DNA from: Azospirillum picis
GTDB lineage: Bacteria; Pseudomonadota; Alphaproteobacteria; Azospirillales; Azospirillaceae
Length of the DNA stretch: 64,000 bases
NCBI RefSeq assembly: GCF_017876115.1
Contig: NZ_JAGINO010000028.1
Coordinates: 26,495 to 90,494, forward strand
Reading direction: 5' to 3'
A model generated the notes under the pieces. That model did no database searches. It was given only the letters and a program-made list of their open reading frames with translations, and was not told the origin of the DNA. The translations under genes were made by a program, and so were the position numbers. Shown here piece after piece: positions 18,588-27,547 of the stretch. Positions within the stretch are counted from its first letter, which is position 1; each line of letters opens with the position of its first letter.

Positions 18588-21500
18588 GGCGGCTGGATGC
18601 TCACTTGGTTCGCGGCGTTGGTGGAGAGGCCCCCGGCCGGTGTCAGGAGGTGCAGGAACCCGATCTTATTGAAGAATAAGGCGAGATTCCCCACCGCGGT
18701 GGCGCGAACCGCGATCATGGCGCCGTATATGAAATTGTCGCCGGGAGCGGTGGCGAGGAGGCTGTTGTTCGCGAAGTTGAGGAACGCGCTCGCGAAGACG
18801 TTCTGGCCCACGGCAAAGTTGTTGCTGTCGAGAACTGCCGTTTGGAACAGGCCGCGGGCCTTGCGGTTGACCAGTGTTTCGGCGATATCGCCACCGATGG
18901 TGAGGAGCTGGAGGTCGTTGCGTGTGAGCTGGAGTGAACTCGTGTTCGCCTCCAGCCTCGCTTCGGGATGATCAGAGAATGCCTCGATATAGCGCCTCAC
19001 GTCGCCCCACCGCGGAAGCCCGTAGAAGCTGAGGGGTCCGGCAAACCGGCTTCCGTCAATCCGGCATGCGCCGATCACTTCTTCGATGACCACCGATGCC
19101 GGCCAGGCGGCGCCAACCACGCAGCAGCCGATCGCAAGGTCGCCCACCTGAACGACGTGCAGGCACGGTTCGTGCCCCTCGACCTGCTGCCTCGTGATCG
19201 AGACCGTCGAAAGGGACACATTCCGGTTCTTGCGCAGGAGAACGCCCTGGTCCTCGCTCAACGCGAGCTCGAGGTTTCGGAGCTCGAGCGCCAAAAATCC
19301 GCTGAGGGCGATCCCACCGTTGACCTCGACGACCGCCGTTGGCCCGCAGCCGTGGATGCTCAGACGGGCCTCGCCGTTTCCGTCGAATTCGAGCCCGTCA
19401 ATCCCATGGTGGCCGGGCAAGAAGCAGACGCACGCCGCACCCTGGCCTATTTCGAAGAGTTGCGCGAGTAATTCCCTGCTGAGCTTCTCAAAATCGCCTC
19501 CCGGCCCAATGGTGACCTCGCACCCGCCCCCGCTGGGGACCGGCTGCCGCACGGCCGCCGTATACTCGAGCCGCTGCAGCTCCGTGCCGCCCGCGTCCCT
19601 GACTCGCACCGTTGCGCGCTGCCCGCCGCCCGCGCCGAGACGCCAGTCGAAGGCTGCATAGCCGTCGGCGTCGGTCACGCCCGGCCCGACGATCGCGCCT
19701 CCGCCCTCCTCGACGCTCGCGGCAAGAGCGACACCCGCGATCCCATCGCAGCCGTTCGTGACGCGCAGCCTCAGCCGGTATGGCAGGTCACTGCCCGCAT
19801 CCCCTTCCTGTCCGTCGCCCGAGACATAGAGGACGACAAGCGTCGTGGTCGCGCAGTAGACGATCACCTGTCCCGGGACAGGATCTCCGTCAGCGTCGAG
19901 AAGGCTCGCCCGGGTGCGCTGGAAGCGGTCCCTTCTCGTCGCACCCGGCCCGAGCGACCAGCGGCACTCGGCCAGGCCGGACGCGTCCGTCGTGACCTCG
20001 TGCGTGGCGGCGAAGCTGCCCGTCCCGTCTCCGACGCCCCCGCCCCCGCTCTCGACCTCGAAGCGGATCCTCGCCCCCTCGACGGGCAGGTTGCCGCGCG
20101 CGACGCGGACAGTGAGAGGCTGCGCGAGGACCGCCCCGGGCGCGGCGTCCTGCCCATCGCCGGAGACGTAGTGAATCATCTTGAACGCGGTGAGCGGCGG
20201 GAACAGCTCGCGGCAGTCGCCGACGACGGTGATTGTGCCGTCCGGCCCGACCTCGACAAGGCCGAGACGGCAGTAGGTATCGGCGATACCCGCCGGCTCC
20301 CGCGCGACCGGATCGCCATGCTCGTCCCGTGGCCACTCGACGTCGCCGGTGATCGTGCGGGCGGGGACGATCCAGTAATCACCTGGGCGGTAGTTTCCAC
20401 CGGGCGAAAAACGGACCTCGACTCCGTCCTCCAACGCGATCCAGACATCCTCCAGGATCGGAAGCGCGTGGCCCAAGATGAGGTTCGCGCCGTGATCCCA
20501 GCGCCGCAAGACCGGGTGGCGCTCAGGGTCCAGTCCAATCGAGCCGGAGGGCACCCCGGCGAGGACGAGTTCCAGCGGGTCGTCCCCGTTGGCGACATAC
20601 TTATGGAGCGTTCCCGCGCGCGCCGTGAGCTCGGCGACATCGTCGGTCAGCTCGACGCAGTCGTGCACCGCGACGTCGAGATTGGCGTCTCGCCCGCGTG
20701 CCGCAACGCGCACCGTCGTCTCGTTCGCGGTCGCATCAACTGATACAGAGACCACGGCATAGCCGACGGACCCGTTCTCGCGCGACCATTTGAAGCTGGG
20801 GCTGGCGCCGCCTTCGTGCACCTCAATACGGTAGAGCTGGTTTTCGAGGCGTCGGTAGCCGGTCGTCGCGGCAATCTCGCAGAGGCTAGTCACAGTGAGT
20901 TGCGGCTCGGCACGAGCCGCGAGCCGCGGTCGCGCCGTGCTGGTCAGCACTTCCCATTCTGGAATCGTGGAATCGCAGGTGACGACGAAGGGGCTCGTCG
21001 CCGCTAGCACCAGCGCGCGCACCTGACACACCATCTGCGCCCGTGTCGCCGTGTCCGGTCCGCCGAGCGCAATCTCCCGGATCGAGGGGGCCGCGAGCGC
21101 GGAGACGTGCCTCTGCCAAGCGTTGAGATAGAGAAGATGCACTCCCGGCGCAAGCCGCTTGCCGGTGCCGCCGTCGGCTTGGTGCGCGAACGAGCCGCGC
21201 GTGTCAAGCTCGCAGAGGACGCCGTCAATGTAATAGCGGCCCGGGGAGATGGAGAGATTGACGGCGGGGAGCACGGTGACGGCGCTCGCCGGCGAGCCAC
21301 CGCCGAGCCTGACGGTCACACCGCCGTCGCCGACCGCCCAGGCGGGCTCCGCGCCGAAGACGGAGAGGCCGCGGAGTGCCGTGTCGACACCGATGTCCTC
21401 CGCCAGCCACGTCTCGCCACCGTCGGACGTGTGGAGGATGGTGCCACCAACGCCAGCGGCCCAGCCCTCGTTCGCGTCGCGGAATGCGATTGCATGGAGA

Positions 21501-22318
21501 GTAGCCGCGGATCGGGTGGAGCAGACGGTCCAATTCGCGCCCCCGTCAATGCTCCTGAGGATTGTTCCGCGCTCCCCCGCGACCCACGCGCGCGTAGTGC
21601 CGATCCGCGCCAGCGCGCGAAGATGCGCGGTCGTTCCGCCGTCGACGGCGGTCCAGGTCTCACCACCATCTCCTGTCGAGAGGATTGCGCCGTGATTTCC
21701 GACAGAAAGGCCGTTCAACGTGTCGGCGAACTCGACGGCATAGAGCCGGGCCGCCCCGGTCTCGACCCGCCTCCAGCTCGCCCCGGAGTCAGTCGTGAAG
21801 ACGACCGTCCCTCCGTCGCCGACGGCCCAAGCGTGGCTGGTGCCGACGGCGGTAACCCCTCTCAGCGTCCGCACCGTTCCGGCGTTCGGCGCCGTCCATG
21901 TTGTACCCCCGTCCGTCGTCCGTCGTACGAGACCAGCGTCGCCGACCACCCAGCCCGTTTCGCCGACGCTCGCGGCCGCCCGCAGATGCTCCGCCGTGCC
22001 GAGATCCGCGAGTGCGAAATCGACGCCGCCGTTGTCGGTCGCGAGAAGCGCACCGTCCTCAGCGAGAACCCATGCGTTGTCCGCATCGAGCGCGTGGACC
22101 GCGAGCGCGTTCGTCTCCGCGACGAGCGCGTATCCGGCCGCACCCATCGGGCCGCCGCAGGGCCCGATCATGCCGTGCGCCTGTGTCTCGTCCCGATGCC
22201 GCGTGATGTCGGCCTGCTCGTTCCAGTCGGCGTCGGTGATGATGCGGCCTTGCTGGAGCCGGACCGACGAGAAGTGCTGGCGGCTGTCGAACGTATCGCG
22301 AGAGAGATCGGCTTTCAT
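18584..22318 (-). CDS. DUF6519 protein with Ycf48-like propeller, Ig-like and beta-helix regions
   Basis: 1244 aa. The N terminus (KADLSRDTFDSRQHFSSV, LQQGRIITDADWNEQ) is the DUF6519 signature found in eCIS/tail loci. Residues about 65-340 hold roughly seven BNR/Ycf48-type blades (GWVVGDAGLVRRTTDGGTTW and variants such as GTILHTSDGGETW). DUF6519 sequence resumes to about 690 (WSRENGSVGYAVV, GDYWIVPARTI). Two Big_1/Ig-like units follow, each opening with YVSGDGQ, then a probable right-handed beta-helix from about 965. No signal peptide, as expected for a particle component. Position after the gpI-like gene and this architecture suggest a tail-fibre or target-binding protein. Four-base overlap with the downstream glycosyltransferase gene. 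Confidence 0.8.
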   Translation of the reverse strand: MKADLSRDTFDSRQHFSSVRLQQGRIITDADWNEQADITRHRDETQAHGMIGPCGGPMGAAGYALVAETNALAVHALDADNAWVLAEDGALLATDNGGVDFALADLGTAEHLRAAASVGETGWVVGDAGLVRRTTDGGTTWTAPNAGTVRTLRGVTAVGTSHAWAVGDGGTVVFTTDSGASWRRVETGAARLYAVEFADTLNGLSVGNHGAILSTGDGGETWTAVDGGTTAHLRALARIGTTRAWVAGERGTILRSIDGGANWTVCSTRSAATLHAIAFRDANEGWAAGVGGTILHTSDGGETWLAEDIGVDTALRGLSVFGAEPAWAVGDGGVTVRLGGGSPASAVTVLPAVNLSISPGRYYIDGVLCELDTRGSFAHQADGGTGKRLAPGVHLLYLNAWQRHVSALAAPSIREIALGGPDTATRAQMVCQVRALVLAATSPFVVTCDSTIPEWEVLTSTARPRLAARAEPQLTVTSLCEIAATTGYRRLENQLYRIEVHEGGASPSFKWSRENGSVGYAVVSVSVDATANETTVRVAARGRDANLDVAVHDCVELTDDVAELTARAGTLHKYVANGDDPLELVLAGVPSGSIGLDPERHPVLRRWDHGANLILGHALPILEDVWIALEDGVEVRFSPGGNYRPGDYWIVPARTITGDVEWPRDEHGDPVAREPAGIADTYCRLGLVEVGPDGTITVVGDCRELFPPLTAFKMIHYVSGDGQDAAPGAVLAQPLTVRVARGNLPVEGARIRFEVESGGGGVGDGTGSFAATHEVTTDASGLAECRWSLGPGATRRDRFQRTRASLLDADGDPVPGQVIVYCATTTLVVLYVSGDGQEGDAGSDLPYRLRLRVTNGCDGIAGVALAASVEEGGGAIVGPGVTDADGYAAFDWRLGAGGGQRATVRVRDAGGTELQRLEYTAAVRQPVPSGGGCEVTIGPGGDFEKLSRELLAQLFEIGQGAACVCFLPGHHGIDGLEFDGNGEARLSIHGCGPTAVVEVNGGIALSGFLALELRNLELALSEDQGVLLRKNRNVSLSTVSITRQQVEGHEPCLHVVQVGDLAIGCCVVGAAWPASVVIEEVIGACRIDGSRFAGPLSFYGLPRWGDVRRYIEAFSDHPEARLEANTSSLQLTRNDLQLLTIGGDIAETLVNRKARGLFQTAVLDSNNFAVGQNVFASAFLNFANNSLLATAPGDNFIYGAMIAVRATAVGNLALFFNKIGFLHLLTPAGGLSTNAANQVSIQPP

Positions 22319-22331
22319 ATCTGCCCCAGCC

Positions 22332-24599
22332 TCAGTTGACGAAGAAGAGCCCGGCCTCGAGCCCGAAGCGGAGATACTCGTCGAGAGCGTCGCGGAGGTT
22401 CGCCTTCCGCTCTGGTTCTTTCAGCATTTCGTATGCGCCCATCTCCGCCCTGCTCTCGGCACCGGTGCGGATCTCGTCGGCACAACGCAGCTCGAGCTGG
22501 CCGAAGCCCGGGTCGCCGTACCGGCGCGACACGAAGAGCGGACGGATCCGCGCCTCCACCTCCGCCCGGATCACCGCCTCGGCCGCTTCCGTTGGCGGCG
22601 GAAGGCCGGCCTTGGCGGCGGTCGATCGCGCCGCCGCAATCCGCGTGCTCGCCTCGAGGTCGGGCTGGCAGCGGTAGCGGCGCGGTGCGGCGGATCCCGG
22701 CGGCACGTAGCTGAAGCGCAGGCAGCCGGTCTGCCGTCGCGCGGCGTCGATTCCGGCCGCGAAGATGCAGTCTGAGGCGCTCACCGACTGGACGCGGACG
22801 GGGCCGAAGATGCTGGTTCGCAGGAACTCGGCCGGCGTCTCCGGCGCGTCGATTCCGAACGCGGGCGAGCCCTCCTTCCCGATCAGGCTGTCGGCGGCGG
22901 CGAGCCGGGCGATGGGTCCGGGAATGTCGATCGCCGGCAGGATGGAATGATCGACCGTAACGGTCATCCGCGCGTTCCGGCCCGCCGTGACACGGAGGCC
23001 ACTGCCCCCCGGCACCAGCGTCGTGTGGGCAAGCCTCAACTCCCCGAGTTCGCCGGCAGCGACGACGAGGGCGCCTTCGAGGAGGAGCCCGTTGAGGGCG
23101 AAAAAGCCGCCGCGCATCGATCCTGCCGGCTCTGTGCCGCGGACGACGAGATCGCCGACTACGTGTGCGCGGACGCGGTCGGCCGTGAAGTGCCCCGTCC
23201 GCCGCGCCACGCTCCTGGGCAACGGCTCGAGCGGCCACGTCCCGGAGACGACGAGAAGCCGTGAACCCTCGCCGATCTCGACCACCACCGTCCCGTCTGC
23301 ATCGCTGAGGCTGTCCATGAGGACGATGACCCCCGTCGCTCCGGGCGGGAGGGCGTTCCAGGCCGCCGCCGCCTCTCGGAGCGAGGAGAAGATCATCCCA
23401 CTCCCGTCGTCGGTCAAAAGATGGCTGACTCCCGCCTGCCACGAGGCGTCGTTGAAGCCGCCCTCGGAGGCCGCGCCGAGATCGAGCCCGATCGCGGCGT
23501 TCGCGGCGCGCACCGCGGCGCTACGGTCGTACGGCCCGCCGCCCGTGTCGCCGGCGAAGCCGTAGCTCGACTGGACGCGGACCTCCTCCACCGCCAGCGC
23601 CTCCGGAAACGCGAGCCGCCCGCGGACGGGATCAACGGCGACCGCCCGCAGTGGCGGCGAGGCGGCGGCGACGTCGTCCGGAATGTCGCAGATGAAAATG
23701 CTCTCTCGCGGAACCTCGACCGGTGCCGGCTCCCCTACGAGCCGCACGAAGATCCGGAGAACCGGGTCGTCGGCCGTCATGAAGACGGGCGCGGGCGCGG
23801 CGATCCCCCGCCTCAGCCGCTCGAGTTCGGCGTGGAGGGCGAGCGCGCGAAGCTGGCCCGGGACGTTTTCTTCCTCGGCGAGGTGGGTGATCGTCGTCTC
23901 GGTCCGCGCGTCGTTGAAGAGCGGCGAGTCGACGCCGGCCGGGTGGACGCTCCACCATGCGCCGTGGTTGCGGGCGCTCGTAAAGTCCGGCGCCTCGTCG
24001 CCCGGCAGCCCAGAGCCGAGCCGGTAACTCTTCAGCCGCCAGAGGAAGAGCCCGACGTTCGGGATGTTGTGCCGTCCGCGCCCTGCCGCGATGCGGCGGA
24101 CGTCGGCTGTGTGGGCGAAGCGGTCAAAGGGGCCATCGGCGAGTTCGGCGGTCACGGTTTCGCGGATGCGCGCGGTGAACGTCGGCGCTAGGCGGACGTG
24201 GTTCATGTGCTCGGTCGTCGTGAGCCGCTGCCAGAACTCCACCGCCCGCGCCGGCCAGCCCGTCACGTCCCACGCGAGTTCCTCGAGGACGACCGCCGTG
24301 CCCTTGCGGCGACGGTAGGCGATCGTGTTCGCCACATAGGCGCGGGCGCTGACGCCGGCGGACGGCACGGGCCGGATCGCGCGGACGCCGAGGAGGTCTC
24401 CGATGTAGGGGACCACCCACTCCTCGCAGGTCTCGATAAACCAGTTGTCGTAGAGCCGTGCCGTATCCGCCTCGATCCGCGTGAGTTCGGCCTCGATCAC
24501 GCCGAGGAGCGCGCGGAGCGGCTCCCCCTCCACCGCGTCGCGCAGACGGTGGACCGCGGGGAGGAGGCGGTAGAGGCGCTCGGGGGTCAGGAGGCTCAT
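22332..24599 (-). CDS. phage tail protein I-like eCIS baseplate protein
   Basis: Start chosen at ATG 24599, which overlaps the stop of the gpJ-like gene; a longer frame to 24683 has no support. 755 aa. Residues 1-110 (LTPERLYRLLPAVHRLRDA, then LYDNWFIETCEEWVVPYIGDL) match the N-terminal region of gpI-like proteins of eCIS clusters. The central part contains a predominantly beta region with turn-rich repeats (about 480-600), possibly a beta-helix. Expected role: outer baseplate wedge connecting gpJ to fibre proteins. It lies 13 bases before the DUF6519 gene. Confidence 0.8.
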   Translation of the reverse strand: MSLLTPERLYRLLPAVHRLRDAVEGEPLRALLGVIEAELTRIEADTARLYDNWFIETCEEWVVPYIGDLLGVRAIRPVPSAGVSARAYVANTIAYRRRKGTAVVLEELAWDVTGWPARAVEFWQRLTTTEHMNHVRLAPTFTARIRETVTAELADGPFDRFAHTADVRRIAAGRGRHNIPNVGLFLWRLKSYRLGSGLPGDEAPDFTSARNHGAWWSVHPAGVDSPLFNDARTETTITHLAEEENVPGQLRALALHAELERLRRGIAAPAPVFMTADDPVLRIFVRLVGEPAPVEVPRESIFICDIPDDVAAASPPLRAVAVDPVRGRLAFPEALAVEEVRVQSSYGFAGDTGGGPYDRSAAVRAANAAIGLDLGAASEGGFNDASWQAGVSHLLTDDGSGMIFSSLREAAAAWNALPPGATGVIVLMDSLSDADGTVVVEIGEGSRLLVVSGTWPLEPLPRSVARRTGHFTADRVRAHVVGDLVVRGTEPAGSMRGGFFALNGLLLEGALVVAAGELGELRLAHTTLVPGGSGLRVTAGRNARMTVTVDHSILPAIDIPGPIARLAAADSLIGKEGSPAFGIDAPETPAEFLRTSIFGPVRVQSVSASDCIFAAGIDAARRQTGCLRFSYVPPGSAAPRRYRCQPDLEASTRIAAARSTAAKAGLPPPTEAAEAVIRAEVEARIRPLFVSRRYGDPGFGQLELRCADEIRTGAESRAEMGAYEMLKEPERKANLRDALDEYLRFGLEAGLFFVN

Positions 24600-27547
24600 G
24601 ACGCCATCTCCTTGATAACGATCCCTGCGGGATTGATGAGCAGGAGCTCGGCGGGCATCGCCGCCCGCGCCGCCGCATCCCACCGGGCGGCGAAGGCCGG
24701 CACTGCGGTGGCTGCCGGGTCGGAGGGGGTGACGGTGGTCCCGGCGGAGGGGACGAGCTCGTCGAGATCGACGGCGACAACGCCCTCGACACGGTGGATG
24801 AGCGCCATGATCTCGGCCGCCGTGACAGACTGGCCGATATCCCTCGCCTTAAACACGAAGGCGTTGCGGAGCGCGGCCGCGACGCTCTCGATGACCTCGC
24901 GCACAACGTAACGGCGATGAACGGCGACCGACGCCTTGACGGAGAAGAAGCGCGGCGCGAAGGGGGCTGCGTCGAACCGCTGCGCCGGATCACTGGCCGC
25001 CGCGATCGAGACGGCGAGCTTCTCGAGGATGTCCTCTCCCGGAGGGCCACCGGTCGCGCCGGCGACCGTCAAGAACACCCGCGAGGCGCCGTCGACCCAG
25101 AGGACGTCGCCGCGCGCTTTGCCGATCCCCGGGAAGGCGCGGGCGTAGTCTTCGTAGTCGAGGAGGGAAACGACGCGGTCGAACGTCAGGAGCGTCAGCG
25201 GCGCGTTGCGGCGGGCGTCATCGAGCCGCTCGGGGCCTTCCGCGCCCGACGCGGGCAGCGGATTGGTGACGCCGCGCACCCCGAGCGGTATCGCCCGCAG
25301 CATCGTGAGCGCACCGGCCGCTACCTCGCCCTCGGGCCCGATCCCGCTCCGATAGTGGGCCGCGACGTTGAGTGTCCCCGTCGGCAACCGCGCGCCCTCA
25401 ATGCCGTTGCCGAAAATCACCGTCGTCGTTCCGTTGTCAGCGAAGCGGCTCGTGTAGACGGTCTCGTCAGCGCGCGCACCATAGAGCGAGGACCGCTCGT
25501 CCCAGAGGACGCCCGCGACGCGCACCTGAAGCGTGCTCGCGGCGCCTCCCTTCGCGGGGAGGTAGGTGGTCGGCGGCTTCTTCAACGTGAAGCGCTGGTT
25601 CGGCACCGAGGCATCGCCGCTGCCGAGCACCTCGCGCGCCGTCTCGCCGTGCGTTGCGTGGACGACGTTGGCGCTGATGCGCAGGCTCGCCCGGACGTAA
25701 GAGTTCTCGAGCTCATCCTCGAAGACGAGCGTCGTCCGACCGTCGGTGTGGACGATGTCGGCGAGGATCGCGATCTCCGCGGCATCGACACCCGCAACGT
25801 CGTAACGCTCGCCCGTTAGCGCCACCGGCTGGCCGACCGAGAGGCCGAGCACCATCCGGTCGAGCTCGATCGCCGTGTCTCTCGCCGCGATCGGCGCGTC
25901 GATCGGAAGCTCGGCGAGATCGAGGCGGCGGCTTGCGACGTGCGCCGTCGCCGTGCGGAAGCGGAAATTGGGCGGAGAGGTGGGCAGAGGATTGCCGTTC
26001 GCATCGGCGACGCGAACCTGCATGCCGCGCCCCGAGATGCCGAAGTCAGCGATCGAGGTCTCCCGCGCGTCGAGGACGGTGAACGCCTCGGCCACGACGT
26101 CCGGCGCATCGAATACGGCCCAGCTGCCGCGGACAACGTCCGCCACCGCGCGCTCGAGATGGACGAGCGGCGTCGTCCTGCAACCCTGCGAGGTCTCCCA
26201 GATCGTCCGCGGGAGCGTTCCGCCCCCATCGATCGTGTCGCCCTTGTCCCAGCCGGTAGGGTAGGCATTGCCGTGTATGGCAGTGGTCCCGTCCGGCAGG
26301 AGCTTCCATCGCGGTGCGTTGTTGCCGAAGAAGCCAAGCGTGCTGACGAATGCGAACGCGCCGACCTCCGGCGAAGGGGGCGGCCCGCTGGGCCTAGCGC
26401 CGGCGATCGCATCAGAGAGTGCGCCCGCGTCCCAGCGCTGCATCCCGATCATCGCCTGGAGGTCGCTCTCCCGCCACGAGCGCGCGGAGATCGTGCCGGC
26501 GATGGAGGCGCTGGTGAAGGGAACGGTTGCCATCTGCGGCTTCGCCAAGTTCACGACGGGGCGAAGGGTGTAGGGGACGAGCCACGTCGCGATCCGCGGT
26601 GCGGGCGGGTCGGGCACAGGCTCGGGTAGCGGCTCGAGGTCGATGCGGATCCGCTTCAGCTCCGGCTCCGGCGAAACCGCGGATACGCTGAGGACCAGCG
26701 TCCTAAGATCTGCGCCGTTCTTGCCGACGAAGAGGAGGAGATCGCCTCCTTCGATGCCGCTCACCCCCTCGGCGACGTAGATCCGACCGACCTCGAGTGC
26801 GTCGACACTCGCCTCGATGGTAAGGCTCGGGTCGAGCCGGAAGAGGCCCGCGCTGTCGAGGTTCGCGTGCAGCCCCACGGTGAGCGGTGGGAAACTCCCG
26901 GCGGGACCGAGAAGCGCGAGGACGCGCGTCGTCTTTCCGTTGGTCGCCGTCTCGAGCACCGCCATGTCTGCCGGGCGCGTCAGCCGGGGCACGAGCGCGT
27001 TCCATTCGGCGCGGGCGACGATCGCAGCGCTCGTCTCGAACACCTGCGGTATCTGCCCCTGGGCGGGCACGCTCTGGATTGCCGTGCCCTGAGGGATCGT
27101 CGCGACCTGCGGCGCCCCGGGCGCATCTTCGACGGTGAAGGCGAGATGCACGCTCGCCGCGACGCCGGGCTTCAGCTCGTAGCCGATCGCCCGGGCGAGC
27201 TCAAGGACGGAACGCCGCTCCGTCGCCGTCCGCAGGAAGCCCTCGTTGGCAATCCGCTCCCCGTAGAAGGTGAGAACGTCGGCGACGCACGCCGCCGCGT
27301 CCACAAGCGCCACGGTCGGATCGTCGCTCGCCCGCGTGAGAAGCCGCGCCAGCGGGTGCTGCGCGTCAGGAGACTCCCGGTCGCGCCGGGCGAGCGGCAG
27401 GCTTTCCAGCATGCGGCGGTAGAAGCCGGGCTGCGTATCGACACGGTAGCCGATCGAGGGAAGGCCGGGGGCGTTCTTCGGCATCGCGGGCTCCTCGAGG
27501 CCCTCGCAGCAGCCGCAGGTGTCAAGCCCGCTCGCGTCGATCGTCAT
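24596..27547 (-). CDS. baseplate J-like assembly protein (second copy)
   Basis: 983 aa, putative baseplate assembly protein of the gpJ/Afp11-12 type. The N terminus has a Cys cluster (DTCGCCEG) and a conserved RVDTQPGFYRRMLESLP segment, then ADVLTFYGERIANEGFLRTA. The C-terminal third carries the gpJ-like core (FDRVVSLLDYEDYARAFPGIGKA) seen in wedge proteins. The gene overlaps both neighbours by four bases. It likely forms the baseplate wedge with the 833-aa paralogue; the two share architecture but little obvious sequence, so they are not a recent duplication. Confidence 0.85.
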   Translation of the reverse strand: MTIDASGLDTCGCCEGLEEPAMPKNAPGLPSIGYRVDTQPGFYRRMLESLPLARRDRESPDAQHPLARLLTRASDDPTVALVDAAACVADVLTFYGERIANEGFLRTATERRSVLELARAIGYELKPGVAASVHLAFTVEDAPGAPQVATIPQGTAIQSVPAQGQIPQVFETSAAIVARAEWNALVPRLTRPADMAVLETATNGKTTRVLALLGPAGSFPPLTVGLHANLDSAGLFRLDPSLTIEASVDALEVGRIYVAEGVSGIEGGDLLLFVGKNGADLRTLVLSVSAVSPEPELKRIRIDLEPLPEPVPDPPAPRIATWLVPYTLRPVVNLAKPQMATVPFTSASIAGTISARSWRESDLQAMIGMQRWDAGALSDAIAGARPSGPPPSPEVGAFAFVSTLGFFGNNAPRWKLLPDGTTAIHGNAYPTGWDKGDTIDGGGTLPRTIWETSQGCRTTPLVHLERAVADVVRGSWAVFDAPDVVAEAFTVLDARETSIADFGISGRGMQVRVADANGNPLPTSPPNFRFRTATAHVASRRLDLAELPIDAPIAARDTAIELDRMVLGLSVGQPVALTGERYDVAGVDAAEIAILADIVHTDGRTTLVFEDELENSYVRASLRISANVVHATHGETAREVLGSGDASVPNQRFTLKKPPTTYLPAKGGAASTLQVRVAGVLWDERSSLYGARADETVYTSRFADNGTTTVIFGNGIEGARLPTGTLNVAAHYRSGIGPEGEVAAGALTMLRAIPLGVRGVTNPLPASGAEGPERLDDARRNAPLTLLTFDRVVSLLDYEDYARAFPGIGKARGDVLWVDGASRVFLTVAGATGGPPGEDILEKLAVSIAAASDPAQRFDAAPFAPRFFSVKASVAVHRRYVVREVIESVAAALRNAFVFKARDIGQSVTAAEIMALIHRVEGVVAVDLDELVPSAGTTVTPSDPAATAVPAFAARWDAAARAAMPAELLLINPAGIVIKEMAS

